Origin: RYN-111 sp963760125
GTDB lineage: Bacteria; Actinomycetota; Actinomycetes; Mycobacteriales; SCTD01
NCBI GenBank assembly: GCA_963760125.1
Contig: CAVXBV010000016.1
Location: 1-64,000 of the forward strand
Direction: 5' to 3'
Length of the DNA: 64,000 bases
Shown here: piece by piece, positions 8,783 through 20,914 of the stretch
How positions within the stretch are numbered: position 1 is the first letter of the stretch
Layout of the letters: each line of letters starts with the position of its first letter
Notes under the pieces: generated by a model
What the model was told of the DNA's origin: nothing
What the model saw: the letters and a program-made list of their open reading frames with translations, nothing else
Database searches by the model: none
Translations under genes and position numbers: made by a program

Positions 8783-10399
8783 GTGCGCCTTCGTCCGCTG
8801 CTCGTCGTCGGTGCGTTGACGGCCGCTGTCCTGACCCCCGTGGCGCTCGCCGGACAGGTGCGCGTTGATCCGCGGCTGACCCTCAGCACCGCGACGACGA
8901 AGGACACCGGCGCGCCGCTGCGGGACCTGGTCACGGCGTGGGCGCCGACCCCGGGCAAGGTCGTGAGCGAGGCCGGTCGGCGCGCGACGCCGTACACGAA
9001 GGGGCTCATCGACCCGGTCCAGCAGAAGGCGACCCCTCTTGCCGCCCGCGCCAAGGTGGTTCACAACTACGCCGGCCTGGGCAACGGGTTCGACGCGACG
9101 TACGCCCCCGAGGCGATCCCGCCGGACACGGTCGGCGGGGTGGGTCGGACGCAGTACCTGCAGTGGGTCAACAGCTCGTTCGCGATCCTCGACAAGGCCA
9201 CCGGCGCGCACGTCCTCGGCCCCGCTCCCGGCAACACGCTGTGGAAGGGGTTCGGCGGGCCCTGCGAGAAGAACAACGACGGCGACCCGGTCGTCAACTA
9301 CGACAAGCAGGCCGACCGCTGGGTGCTGCAGCAGTTCGTCGCCACCAAGCCCTACATGGAGTGCCTCGCGGTCAGCACCACGCCGGACGCGACCGGGTCC
9401 TACCACCGGTACGCCTTCGGTCTGCCGGCGTTCGGCGACTACCCCAAGGCGGGGGTCTGGTCGAACGCCTACGTCAACACCTACAACATGTTCAGCGGGG
9501 AGAGCGGCACCAAGGTCTGCGCACTCGAGCGGGCGAAGATGCTCGTCGGCAAGCCCGCGCGGCAGGCCTGCGTGCAGCTGAAGGCGAGCGACCCGCTGCT
9601 GCTCCCGGCCGACATCGACGGAACGCGCTTCCCGGCGATGACCGCTGACGCGCCGCTGCTCGGCCTGGGGACCAACAGCCTGAAGATGTACGCCTTGCAC
9701 GTCGACTGGGCGGACCCGACGCGGACGACGCTGAGCGCGCCGACCACCCTGCCGGTCGCGGCCTTCAACCCGGCGTGCGGCCTGCTGTACCAGGTCGCCG
9801 CCCGCAACGCGGCGCCGTGCGCTCCGCAGCCGGTGACGGGGGTCGCCGGGCAGTTCGCGCTCGCCGGCCTCGACGTGCTCTCGGACCGGCCGATGTTCCG
9901 CCTCGCCTGGCGCGCCTTCGCCGACGGGCACGAGGCGATGGTCGTGACCCACGCGGTCGACGCGCAGCCCACGGCGGCCGCCGCCCTGCGCTGGTACGAG
10001 CTGCGCCGGAAGGGCTCGGCCGCGTGGGCGGTCGGCCAGCAGGGCACCTACCTGCCCGACGGCGACAGCCGGTGGATCGCCTCCGCGGCCATGGACAAGC
10101 TCGGCGGGATCGCCATCGGCTACAGCGTCTCCGGTCCCACGCTGACCTTCCCGTCGATCCGGGTGGCCGGCCGGCTGGCCGGTGACCCCGCCGGTCAGCT
10201 GTCGGCGGAGACCAGCATCGTGGCGGGGCTCGGCGAGCAGGCGACCGCGTCGAACGTCGCGCGATGGGGTGACTACAGCGCCATGCAGGTCGACCCGGTC
10301 GACGACTGCACGCTCTGGTACACGACGGAGTACATGAACACGGTCGGCGTCTTCGACTGGAGCAGCCGCATCGCGGCGGTGCGCCTTCCCGGCTGCTGA
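8783..10399 (+). CDS. Large secreted protein of a conserved unknown family
   Basis: GTG 8783 has GGAGG eight bases upstream; an alternative start at 8726 would add residues before the signal peptide. The 538-residue product begins with a signal peptide and contains motifs I associate with a widespread uncharacterised exported family: NNDGDPVVNYD, DRWVLQQF, GDYPKAGVW and, at the C-terminus, WGDYSAMQVDPVDDCTLWYT. Cysteines are paired along the chain, consistent with an oxidised extracellular fold, possibly a beta-propeller. No catalytic motif is evident. It lies in the secreted-protein block upstream of the RTX gene. Confidence 0.7.
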   Translation: MRLRPLLVVGALTAAVLTPVALAGQVRVDPRLTLSTATTKDTGAPLRDLVTAWAPTPGKVVSEAGRRATPYTKGLIDPVQQKATPLAARAKVVHNYAGLGNGFDATYAPEAIPPDTVGGVGRTQYLQWVNSSFAILDKATGAHVLGPAPGNTLWKGFGGPCEKNNDGDPVVNYDKQADRWVLQQFVATKPYMECLAVSTTPDATGSYHRYAFGLPAFGDYPKAGVWSNAYVNTYNMFSGESGTKVCALERAKMLVGKPARQACVQLKASDPLLLPADIDGTRFPAMTADAPLLGLGTNSLKMYALHVDWADPTRTTLSAPTTLPVAAFNPACGLLYQVAARNAAPCAPQPVTGVAGQFALAGLDVLSDRPMFRLAWRAFADGHEAMVVTHAVDAQPTAAAALRWYELRRKGSAAWAVGQQGTYLPDGDSRWIASAAMDKLGGIAIGYSVSGPTLTFPSIRVAGRLAGDPAGQLSAETSIVAGLGEQATASNVARWGDYSAMQVDPVDDCTLWYTTEYMNTVGVFDWSSRIAAVRLPGC

Positions 10400-10444
10400 C
10401 CGGGGCGAGCGGGCGAGTACGGTGCCGTCGCCAAGGGGGTGGCC

Positions 10445-10939
10445 ATGAGCAAGAGCGTGCTGGTGCGACTGGTCGCGGCGATCGTGGCCGTGGGTCTCGT
10501 CGCGCTGACCGTCGGGGCGCTGGTGTCGAGTGGCCCGGTCGAGCGCGCGCCGGGGCTCGCGGCGGACGTCGCGCGCTCTGACGCTGCCTACCAGCTGGCG
10601 ACCTCGTCGTTCGTCGAGCGGGCGCAGGGACTCAAGGAGGCCGATGTCCGCACCACCCTGAGCCTCTACGACCTCATGCAGCAGGCGGCGGCGCGAGCGC
10701 AGGGCGAGGTCGACGGGTGGCCGTCGGTCGCCGAGACCGCGGGACCGACCGAACGGATGAGCAAGGCGCTGCGCGTCCAGCAGCTCGCCTTGACCCGCGC
10801 CGTCGACGCCACGCGCAACGGCGATCCTCAGGGCGCGGAGGCCGCGTCCCGGGAGTTCCAGGTGGCGGTTCTCGCGTACCGCGCTGCCCGTCAGTCCCTC
10901 CAGTCCGCCCTGTCGCAGTGCGCCTCCCGCTGCCGGTAG
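10445..10939 (+). CDS. Membrane-anchored or exported small helical protein, unknown function
   Basis: The start at ATG 10445 is supported by AAGGGGG just upstream. The 164-residue product has one N-terminal hydrophobic helix (residues 8-29), which could be a signal or anchor. The rest is alanine-rich and predicted helical, resembling a four-helix bundle, with two cysteines near the C-terminus (CASRC). I do not recognise it. It lies 133 bp upstream of the giant RTX gene on the same strand, so a link is possible but unproven. Confidence 0.6.
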   Translation: MSKSVLVRLVAAIVAVGLVALTVGALVSSGPVERAPGLAADVARSDAAYQLATSSFVERAQGLKEADVRTTLSLYDLMQQAAARAQGEVDGWPSVAETAGPTERMSKALRVQQLALTRAVDATRNGDPQGAEAASREFQVAVLAYRAARQSLQSALSQCASRCR

Positions 10940-10990
10940 GCGCCCGACCTGCGCCGAATGCCGCATTTGACGCACCCGACCGGCCCAGCG

Positions 10991-11019
10991 TTGACAGGTC
11001 CGGGTGGCGGGGCGATCCT
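10991..11019 (+). promoter_or_regulatory. Possible promoter of the RTX gene
   Basis: A perfect -35 hexamer TTGACA (10991-10996) is followed after 17 bp by GATCCT, a weak -10. Position and strand fit the RTX gene starting at 11073. Confidence 0.35.
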
Positions 11020-11072
11020 CCCGGGCGGGCCAGGGGAACCGAACCATCGGTGGGGGCCCAGGGGGCTGGGGC

Positions 11073-14000
11073 ATGCGCACACGTCTTGTCGGTGGGATCC
11101 TGCTCGGACTGGCGGCGATCGGTGGTGGGTCGACCTACCTCGCCGGCGCCGGGTACGCCTCGGACGCGAACGCCGTCCCGATCGCCGCGGGGCTGCAGAG
11201 CTTCTCGTCGGCGCTGACCGGGCTCGAGGGCATCGGGGCGCTCGCCCCGACCGTCCCGTTCTCCTCCCTGGCGCCGACCGGAGCGAACGGTGTCGACCTC
11301 GGCAATGCCGTCCGCGCTGGGCTCCGGGACCGGCTCGCTGCTCGCCTCGCAGGCACCGGTTTCGACACGCTCGAGTCCCTCGAGAGCTTCCTGAACGACC
11401 CCGACGGCGCGAACGGCGACAGCAACGACGGCACGTACGGCGGAGTGCTGGTCGATATCCAGGGCACGGTCGCGTCGACCGGTGCAGGGCAGTACGCCAT
11501 CACCCTCGGCGTGCACCTCGCGCGCGGTGGGACGACCCCGCTGTCCCTGCCGCTGACCGGACTCAACGCCAGCGGCGGCGCGCTGACCAAGGACCTCGCA
11601 CTCGATGCGACGCTGGCCTTTGGCTACGACAGCACCCGACCGGTCGACGACCGGCTCGCGCTGCTGACTGCCTCGCCCCAGGCGCTCTCTGTCCGCGCCG
11701 ACCTGGACCTCGGGCCTACGCCGTACGACGTCGAGCTCGGCATCACCCGGGTTTCGGTGTCCGGGACGGCAGACATCGGCACGACGTTCGGTGCAGCCCT
11801 GGTCGACCCGACGCCCGACGGCCGCCTCACCCAGGACGACTGGCAGTCCGCGGCGGCCCTGGACCTGTTCCAGGTGACCCCGGGCGCCTCGCACGCCACG
11901 CTGGCGCTGAGCCTGTCCAGCGACATCCCCGGCACGCCCGCCGGCAGCATCGCCCTCGACGACCAGGACCTCAGCAACGGGGTCGCGACGCCGACGGTGA
12001 CGCTCGGCAGCCTGGACGCGTTCCGGTCCATGACGCCGCTCGACCTGCTGGGAGGCCTGGCGAACGTCGCGGGCGCCCTCGACGCCCTGCAGCTGTCCGG
12101 GCCGGCGGACCTGAAGCTGCCCCTGCTCAAGGACCGACTGTCCGAGCTGGTCGCCGTCAACCAGCGGCTCAAGGACTTCTTCGTGAGCACCGGTCTGTCC
12201 GACGTGGCCACGCCGCTGACGATCGGTCCCGGTCCGGGGACCTCGGCGGCGACGTACGCCGCGGCGCTGGCCGGTGCCGACACCGTGCAGGAGCTGCGTG
12301 GACCGCTCGCGTTGGCCCTCGGGGTCCCGCTCAACCTGCTCGGCTTCGCCTTCGACCCGGGCACTCGCCGGCTGTCCCTCACACTCGCCAAGAGCGAGTC
12401 GCTGACCCCCGTGACCGCCGCCGTCGACCTCGCCAACCAGCTCGAGCGCCTCGGCGTGGTCGGGGTCGAGGACGCCGCCTCGGCGGTCACCATCACGCCC
12501 TCGGTCGCGCTCGACCTGGGCTTGAGCATCGACCTCACGACCCCTGGCCCTGGACAGAGCGTCCTGGACCGCTTTGCCCTCGAGACCAGTGGCGTGGAGC
12601 TGGCAGTCGACGCGCCGGTGAGCGCAAACCTCGACCTGGTGGGCCGCATCGGGTTCCTCGGCCTCGGACTCGCTGACAGCAGCCCGGGGTCGGTGCCGCT
12701 CCTGGCCCGCAAGACCGCCTCCGCCCCGATGCTGAGCGTCGACCTCGACGGTGGCGCGGACGGCCTGATGACCCTGAACGAGCTGTTCGCCCTCGTGTCC
12801 GCGGGGGGGAGCTACAGCGGAGCCGCCGGGTCGATCATCTCGACCGTGAACGCCGCGGTCCCGGCGTTCGACCTCGTCGCGACGGCCCGGGCGAGCGGCG
12901 CGGACCTGGCCTCCGGCACGCTGCACGTGGTGTGGCCGGACGTCACGGTCGGAGCGCCGACGGTGACGGCCGCCGGTGACTTCACCGCCGACCTGCTGCG
13001 CTTCGACTTCGACCACGCCAACCCGCAGGCGCTGTTCGCGCAGGTGACGGCGGCGCTCACCACCTTCGCCAACGCCGTCGACGCCCTGTCCGAGCAGGCT
13101 GCTGGGGAGATCCTGGCCCGGGACCTGCCGTTCGCCGGCCAGAGCTTCGACGACCTCGTCAACAAGCTCAGCGTCGTCAGCACGAAGGTCAATGAGCTCA
13201 TCGCCGACCCGCCCGGCACCGTGCAGGTGCTGGAGACGCGGCTCGAGGAGTCCCTCGGCGAGGCCCTCGGCATCCCCGTGGCCCAGCGGTCAGCCCTGCT
13301 CGGGCTCACCCTGTCCGACAGCGGACCGACGTCCCTGCTGTTCGACCTGTCCTACGGCCTGTGCTCGGCCGCGGGGGCCGGCTGCACAAAGGTGACCGGC
13401 CCCCTGTCGCTGCCGTTCACCTTCGACCTCGGACCGAGCACCGGCGGCATCGTCGGTGTCGACGGGGACGGGGAGGTCGCTCTCAACTACCGGGCTCTCG
13501 CGTCGCTGGACTTCGGGATCGAGCTCCCAGCCGTGACGGCCGGCACGACCAACGGGTCGTTGCCCACCGCCTCCGGCACGCCGAACGCGTTCGTCCTCGA
13601 CACCAGCACCGCGTCGCTCACCGCCGACCTGGCGGCCGGCGGCACCCTGACCGCGCACGTCGGTCCGCTCGAGCTGTCACTGGGCAAGGCCGCCGAGCCG
13701 GTGCAGGCAAAGCTGGCCACCGGGATCTCCCTGAAGAACGACGTCGGCTCGCCCGGTGCCACGCGGATCCCGATCGGCAGCCCGGCCTTCACCAGCTTCA
13801 TCAGTGGGCTCGTCCCGACCGACATCGGCCCTGCCGACGCGGACCGGGTGACCTGCGGGCCGCCCGTGGGTGGGCCGTACGACGCCTGCGCGCGCGTCCC
13901 CGTCTACGACGGCAGCGACCTGCTCGGCATCATCACGCTCACCTGGAACGACCTCACCCAGCTGTCCGGTGCAGACGGTCCGCAGATCGCCGGGGCCGCC

Positions 14001-17000
14001 GAGGTCTTCGCCGCGCTGCTCGGGCGCGGGTTGGACTTCAGCAGCGTGCTGGAGGGCATGCAGCACGTGCTCGCGCTCGTGCAGGACACCCTCAAGGGCT
14101 CGTCGTACGGCGCCAAGCTGCCCATCATCGGCGACGCCCTGGACGCGGGCGCGGACATCGCCAACACCCTCGACACCCTGGTGCAGCAGCTCGACGACCT
14201 GACCGCCGAGGTCGAGGGGCTCACCTCACCCGCCGCCGTCAAGACCGCGATCCAGCAGTTCTTCCTGGACGCCCTCGGCCCGCCGGGACTGCTCACCAAC
14301 CGACCTGGGACCCCTGCGGGGCCGGACCTCGAGGACGTCGTCGTGAACGTCCTCTGCGACGACGGCCTCGCCTCGGGTGGCGACGGTGTCGACGGCGAGC
14401 ACCCGTGCTCAGCGGCCAATGATGCCCTCCACCTGTCGGACGTGCAGATCGGGTTCGCCATGGGCCAGGTCGGCGCGACCGGCACGCCGGTCGACTTCGA
14501 CCTCGGCATCCCTGGCCTGCGGATCGAGATGACCGACGACCCGGCCGTCACCACCGATGACCTCACCGCGTCGGCGAGCTGGCAGCTCGACCTCTCCTTC
14601 GGTCTGTCGGTGAAGGACGGCTTCTACCTGCGCACCGACAACCCGTTCAACATCCCGGGGACGCCGACCGCTGAGCTGGACCTCGCCGCCGGTCTCGAGC
14701 TGCCGGACCACCTCAAGGGCGACATCGTCTTCCTGCCGTTCAGCCTGACCGACCGGACCAACCCGACACTTGCCAGTGACCCCAAGGACCTCAACCTGAC
14801 CCTTGCCGCGGACGTCAAGGGCGGCGGCACCCGGCACCGACTGGCGCTGACGGACCTGCTCGGCGGGATCGACCCGGCCAACGACGCCGCCGTCGGCATC
14901 GCGCTGGGCGGCGACGTGAACCTGGACTTCCACTTCGAGACCGGACCACTGGGCACCGAGGACTCCAGCGTGCCGAAGTTCGTCGCGAACTTCCTGCTCG
15001 ACTGGACCTTCGGCGCCAGCACCCTGGACGGCGCCACCGGTGACCTGACCATCGCGTTCAACGACGTGGGGATCGACCTCGGGTCGCTGCTGGGCGACTT
15101 CCTCAAGCCGATCCTCAAGGAGGCCGGACGGATCACCAAGCCGCTCCAGCCCGTTGTCGACCTCGTCACCGCGCCCATCCCCGGCCTCACCGACGCCGCG
15201 GCTGCCGTGGGTTGCCCGCTGAGCCTGCCCTTCCCGGAGATCATCGCCGACGTCAACCTCTGCACCCTGTCGCTGCTCGACGTCTATGAGAAGCAGTCCG
15301 GGACCGACGTCACCCTCATCCGTCAGATCATCGGGCTCATCACCTTCATCAACGGCGTCAACTCTGCTGGTGGCCAGCCGGTCCTCACCCTCGGCAGCTT
15401 CCACGTCAAGCCGCAGGCAGCCCTGGCCGGTCCGGTCACCGGCGCCAACGCGAGCTCGCTGCTCGACACGGCCAGCTTCGTCGCGGCCAGCCTTCCCAAG
15501 CCGCTCGCCAACCTCGCGGGCGCGGTGAAGAACGTCGTCGCCAACGCCACGAAGCAGCCGGGCGACAAGGGCGGGTTCAGCTTCCCCGCGTTCGACGACC
15601 CGAGCCGGCTGTTCCAGATGCTGCTCGGTCAGGACGTCACGCTCATCACCTGGGACGCCGGATCGCTCGAGGCATCCGTCACGCTGCCGCTGGAGATCGG
15701 TCCGCCGATCGGGCCGCTGCCGATCTCCCTGGGCATCACCCTTCAGCTCGGCGTCCGTGGCCACTTCGCGGTGGGCTACGACACCCGCGGGATCCGCCAG
15801 GCCGTGGAGCGGCTCACCAACGACGACCCCAACGACGACGGGTTCCTCGACACGATCGGGACCCTGTTCGCCGGCATCGGGATCGATGACCGGTTGCGCG
15901 TCAACGGGGAGCCGACCGGCGAGGACGTCCCGGAGATCACGCTGTTCGGCAGTGTGACGGCCAAGGCAGCCCTGGACCTGCTGCTCGTCGAGGCAGGAGT
16001 GCGCGGTGGCGTCAAGGCCACGCTCAACGCCAACCTGCACGACGGTGGCTTCGGGCCGGCCAATCACACCGACCCGGCTGACCGGTTCTCCCACCACCCC
16101 GAGAACCTCGACGGTGTCCTGCGACTGGACGAGATCGCCTCCGGCCTGGGCAACCCGCTGTGCCTGTTCGACTACGACGGGAAGATCACCGCCTTCCTCG
16201 AGGCCTACATCGACTACACCTTGGACGAGGAGACCTTCACCATCGTCGGACCGGTGACGCTCTACGACTTCAGCGAGGTCCTCAACCAGGCCTGCAACAC
16301 CGAGCCGGTGCTGGCCCACGTGACCTCAGGTGGCGACCTCGTCCTGCACGCCGGGGCCTTTGCCGACCTGCGCAAGTTCCAGGAAGGCGAGGAGAAGGAG
16401 CGCTTCCTCGTCCGTCAGCTGAACGCCGCGGGGACCTCCTTCTCCGTCACGGCGTTCGGCTACACCCAGGACTACACCGGGGTCACCGGCATCGTCTTCG
16501 GTGACGGCGGGACCGGGGACGACACGATCACCCTGGAGCCGGGCGCGATCACCAGCCTGGGAGCGCCGCCGCCGGCGAGCGGCCCGCCCGGCAACACGAT
16601 CAACAGCACGGTGATCCCCTTCACCAAGAGCGCGCGGCTGTGCGGTGGACCGGGCAACGACATCCTGAGCTCCGGTAGTGGGAACGACACCCTGGTCGGT
16701 GACGGGGTGGCGAACAAGACCGCGCTCACCTGCTCGACCGGGGAGAGCAGCACCGACGGGATCGACGACATCACGGCCGGCGGCGGCACTGACACGGTGT
16801 GGGGCAACGGCGGGGCCGACAAGCTCAAGGGCGGGGATGGTGCCGACACGATCGACGGCGGCACCGGCAACGACCTGGTCATGGGTGGCCCAGGACTCAA
16901 CGACCTCGGCGACACCCTGCGCGGCGGGCCCGACGATGCCGGAGGCAAGCCGGACGCCGACACCATCCTCGGTGGTGACGGCGCCGACCAGGTCGACGGT

Positions 17001-20000
17001 GGCGCCGACAAGGACACCATCGAGGGCGACGCCGGTGCGGACGGGCTCCGCGGCGGACCGGGCAACGACACCATCCAGGGTCGTGCGGGCGATGACGTCA
17101 TCGACGGGCAGGGTGACGACGATGTCCTGTACGGCGGCGACGGCGACGACACCATTACCGGCGGTTCGGGAGATGACGACCTGCTCGGGGAGCTCGGTGA
17201 CGACACGCTCAGCGGCGGGTCCGGGCGTGACGACCTCATCGGTGGTCGCGACAACACCGGCGTGCCGGGCGACACCTCCTTCGGCGACACGCTCAACGGT
17301 GACGCCGGGATCGACTACCTGCTCGGGGACGAAGGCACCATCACCCGTCCGGCAGGCTCCGACAACGGCAGCATCACCTGCCTGGGCACCTTCGCCGGGG
17401 ACGACCGCCTGAACGGTGGGAACGACGGCGACACCCTGCTGGGCTGTGCCGGCAAGGACCTTATGCACGGCAACGCCGGTCCGGACGTGATGCACGGCAG
17501 CGACGGCGATGACGCGATGTTCGGCGACGACGGTCCCGACCAGATGTTCGGTGACGCGGGCATCGACACGATGTCCGGTGGGGCAGGGGACGACCGTCCG
17601 ATGCGTGGTGGTTCCGGCGACGACGTCATGACCGGTGACGCCGGACAGGACGAGATGTTCGGCGACAGCGGCAAGGACGTCATGAGGGGCAACGCCGACA
17701 GCCGACACGATGCGCGGTGGCAGCGAGGACGACGACATGGAGGGCAACGGCGCGGCCGACACGATGTACGGCGACGCCGGCGCCGACCTGATGATCGGTG
17801 GCACGTCGACGGCAGGGCAGGCGGACGCCGGGGACATCATGTTCGGCGGTCTGGGCGACGACGTGATCGTCGGTGACAACGGCACGTCGACGACGCTGTT
17901 CGACCTGGACAGCAGCAACGCGAGCCTGGGTGGCAAGGACGTCATCGACGCCGGCCCGCAGAACGACCGGGCCTACGGCGGCCTTGACGACGACCTCATC
18001 TACGGCGGCGACGGCCAGGACGTCCTCGAGGGCAACAACGCCACCGACACGATCGACGGTCAAGGCGGCGCGGACAACATCCTCGGTGGGACGAGCCAGC
18101 GGACCTCGGGCGGCGCGAGCTACCCGGACGCCGGTGACGTGCTGTCGGGCGGTGCGTCCGACGACGTGATCCTGGGTGACAACGGCCAGATCACCCGCGC
18201 GGCGGACGGGAGTGGCTCCCCCGTGACTCAGGGCCGCAGCCTGACCTTCGAGCGGACCATCGTGCTCCACGACCTGGGCTACTCCCCGCTGGCGACCAAG
18301 GCCGGCCCGGACCTGATCCATGGCGACGACGGCTCCGACGTGCTGCTCGGACAGGGCGACGTCGACGAGGTCCACGGTGACGCTGGTGACGACTTCGTCT
18401 CCGGCGGCCAGGCCGGCGACACGCTGTGGGGCGAGACCGGTCAGGACGACCTGCTGGGCGGGAGCTACGAGCTCGACGGGCCCGAGGCCGGGCAGAGCAC
18501 CCGTGGCCAGCTCGACAGCGGCGACACGATGTACGGCGGCCCGGACGGCGACGTCCTGCTCGGTGACAACGGCAGCATCCTGCGCGGTGAGCCGGTGAAG
18601 AGCGACATCACCAAGGGCCGAGGGATCATCGAGCGCACGGTGACCCTGCTGGACCTCGCGGACACGCCGGCCGCCGGGACGTCGGGCAACGACCTGATGC
18701 TCGGCGAGGATGGCCCCGACGTGCTTCTGGGCCAGAGCGGCACCGACCGGATCCTTGGTGGCGGTGACCGTGACGTCGCCGAGGGTGGTCCGGACAGCGA
18801 CTGGATCGAGGGCAACGACGGCCGGGACGACCTGGTCGGGGGCTCGTCGATCCTCCGCACGGGCAGCTCGGGACGGACGGCAACCGGGCTCAAGGACAGA
18901 CATCGACGTCCTCTGGGGCGGCGCGGGCGACGACCTCCTGCTCGGGGACAACGCCGTCGTGAACCGGTCGGGTGAGCCGCACGAGCTGACCCGGCGCCTG
19001 GGAACGGCACCCGTCGGCACGCTGACCGACGGTCGCTTCCTGCGGCTGCTGGACCTCGGCGGCGAGATCGGGAGCTCCGGGACGCGCGTGACGCCGACCG
19101 GCCGGTTCGGCGGTGACTACCTGTCAGGGCAGGGTGGTGTGGACGTCCTGCTCGGCCAGGACGGCGGGGACACGATCTCCGGTGGCAGCGCTGACGACTA
19201 CGCCGAGGGCCAAGGCGGCGACGACGCCCTCTGGGGTGACCAGCAGCTCGTCGTTCCTGTCCTTCCTGGCGTCAGCTGGCCGGGCGCTCCGAGCGCCGAC
19301 TGGGCGGCCGATCCCGGTGCCGCCGGCCAGGACGACCTGATCGGTGGCTCCTCCGAGCCCGGCTTCCGGGACGGGGTCGACACGATCCATGGTGACGCGG
19401 AGAGCGACTTCATCCTCGGGGACAACGGCACAGCGGTGCGTGACATCACCGGGTCGCCAGGGGCCCTTCTCGACCGGGTGTACTCCCTTCGGTACGCCGG
19501 GCCCGCGCCCTCGAACGCGAAGGTCCGTCTGGCGGACTCCGACTTCCCGTCTTCGCGGTTCTGCAGCGCGGACCTGATCGCGTGCGAGCCGTCCGGGGCC
19601 TCCGGTGGTGACGTGCTGTTCGGTGAGGGCGGCGACGATGTCGTCTACGGCCAGGACGGCAACGACACGATCCGCGGCGGCGACGGGGACGACGACCTCT
19701 ACGGCGAACTGGGCAACGACCTGCTGTTCGGTGAGGCCGGGGACGACGCGATCCTCGGTGACCGTGGCGGCATCCGCGATCGCTACGAGGACGGCTCGCG
19801 GACGTTCTTCCAGTCCGTCACGCAGGTGCCCAAGGTGCAGTACACCGGCTTCGCGGCCGGGACGGTGACGCGCATCGTCGATCTGCTGCACGACGTCAAC
19901 GGGGACGCCTTCGTCGGTGCCGGCAGCGGCAGCAAGATGCCGCACAACGGCCTCGAGGAGGGCGGGGACGACCGCATCCGCGGCGGCCTGGACCGCGACG

Positions 20001-20812
20001 TCATCCACGCCGGCTTCGGTGACGACCTCGCCAACGGCGACAGCGGCGGCGACACGGTCTTCGGGGACGACGGCGCCGACGTGCTCTGGGGTGGAAAGGG
20101 CTGCGACGCAGCGGACCCGGAGGCGACCAGGCCCTACTGCTACGTGAACGGCGTCTTCGACCCGGCGCCACACCTGGCGAACGGGGAGACCGACCCGCGG
20201 GTGACGGATTACCTGTTCGGCGGGACAGGCGGGACCTCCGCCGAGTCGGTCGATCAGGCGCTGGGCTCGGACATCCTCGACTGGCGGCCGCGCGGCTCCT
20301 ACCCGGCGAACTGCGCCGCAGGGGCGTGGCCGCGAGACGTGATCGTGGGCAAGAAGTCGACCGACTCCGTCGACCCGTGCCGCTGGTTCGAGATGACCGA
20401 CCTCACGCCCGCGTTCGCGCCGTCGGCCGGTCAGCACCACCAGGGTGTGGACTGGCAGTACGGCGGGTGGGACCGCGACGTCCTCCAAGCCGACCAGGCC
20501 GACAATGGCCCGAACGAGGGCGACCGCCTGCTCGACTGGAACGGCGCCTACAACCTGTTCACCCACTGCAACGCGGCGTACGGCGGGTTCAACGACGTGC
20601 GGCAGCACAGCCCCGCCTGGCAGCAGTTCCTGCAGCGGTGGATGTACGGGCAGGGAGCCGGCCAGGCCGAGTCGGACGCGACAGTTGCCGGCACTTCGGC
20701 CTTCCGTGAGCTGGCGCTGGTCTACCCGGGCGCGGACAACGACCACGGGGCCGGCAAGGCCTACCCGGGTACCCCTGGGCACTTCGACAGCCCGAACGCC
20801 TGCGCTCCCTGA
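11073..20812 (+). CDS. Giant secreted RTX calcium-binding repeat protein, frame broken at two sites
   Basis: Restored across two single-base shifts (extra A near 17700 and near 18898), this gene encodes about 3,245 residues. ATG 11073 begins a signal peptide. Residues up to about 1,850 form a large non-RTX region with recurring segments rich in Asp, Leu and Gly. The stretch to about residue 3,010 is packed with nonapeptide RTX repeats (GGxGxDxxx), which fold into calcium-binding beta-rolls outside the cell. A C-terminal domain of about 230 residues contains four cysteines and aromatic residues and is not RTX. The repeats resume in phase after both shifts, so the breaks are probably errors. 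Likely a surface or matrix adhesin; no lipase or protease motif was seen. Confidence 0.85.
16630..20105 (+). repeat. RTX nonapeptide-coding repeat region
   Basis: Dozens of degenerate repeats encode GGxGxDxxx or GDxGxDxxx units such as GGDGADTID and GGDGDDTIT. They are grouped in blocks separated by longer linkers that often carry a LLGDNG-like element. Such repeats bind calcium in the beta-roll fold. Repetitive DNA like this is prone to misassembly. Confidence 0.9.
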
Positions 20813-20843
20813 CCCGGGTGCGGACGGCTGGCGGGCCCGTCAC

Positions 20844-20864
20844 GTTGAGCGGAACAGACTCAAC
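20844..20864. promoter_or_regulatory. HspR operator (HAIR) of clpB
   Basis: GTTGAGC, seven bases, ACTCAAC matches the HAIR pattern and is the clearest of the three copies in the window. It lies 50 bp before the clpB start. TAGGTT at 20871-20876 is a possible -10. Eight bases after the operator comes GGTTGTGACGGGT, a 13-mer also found after dnaK operator 1. Confidence 0.85.
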
Positions 20865-20914
20865 TCTCGGTAGGTTGTGACGGGTAGGACCCGCACCACC
20901 CCGAGGAGCCACCG

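Noticed and set aside
8312..11080. Minus-strand open frame of more than 900 codons opposite the secreted-protein genes
   Set aside because: It is Arg/Gly/Val/Asp-rich with no motif or signal and lies exactly opposite real genes in the typical high-GC antisense frame.
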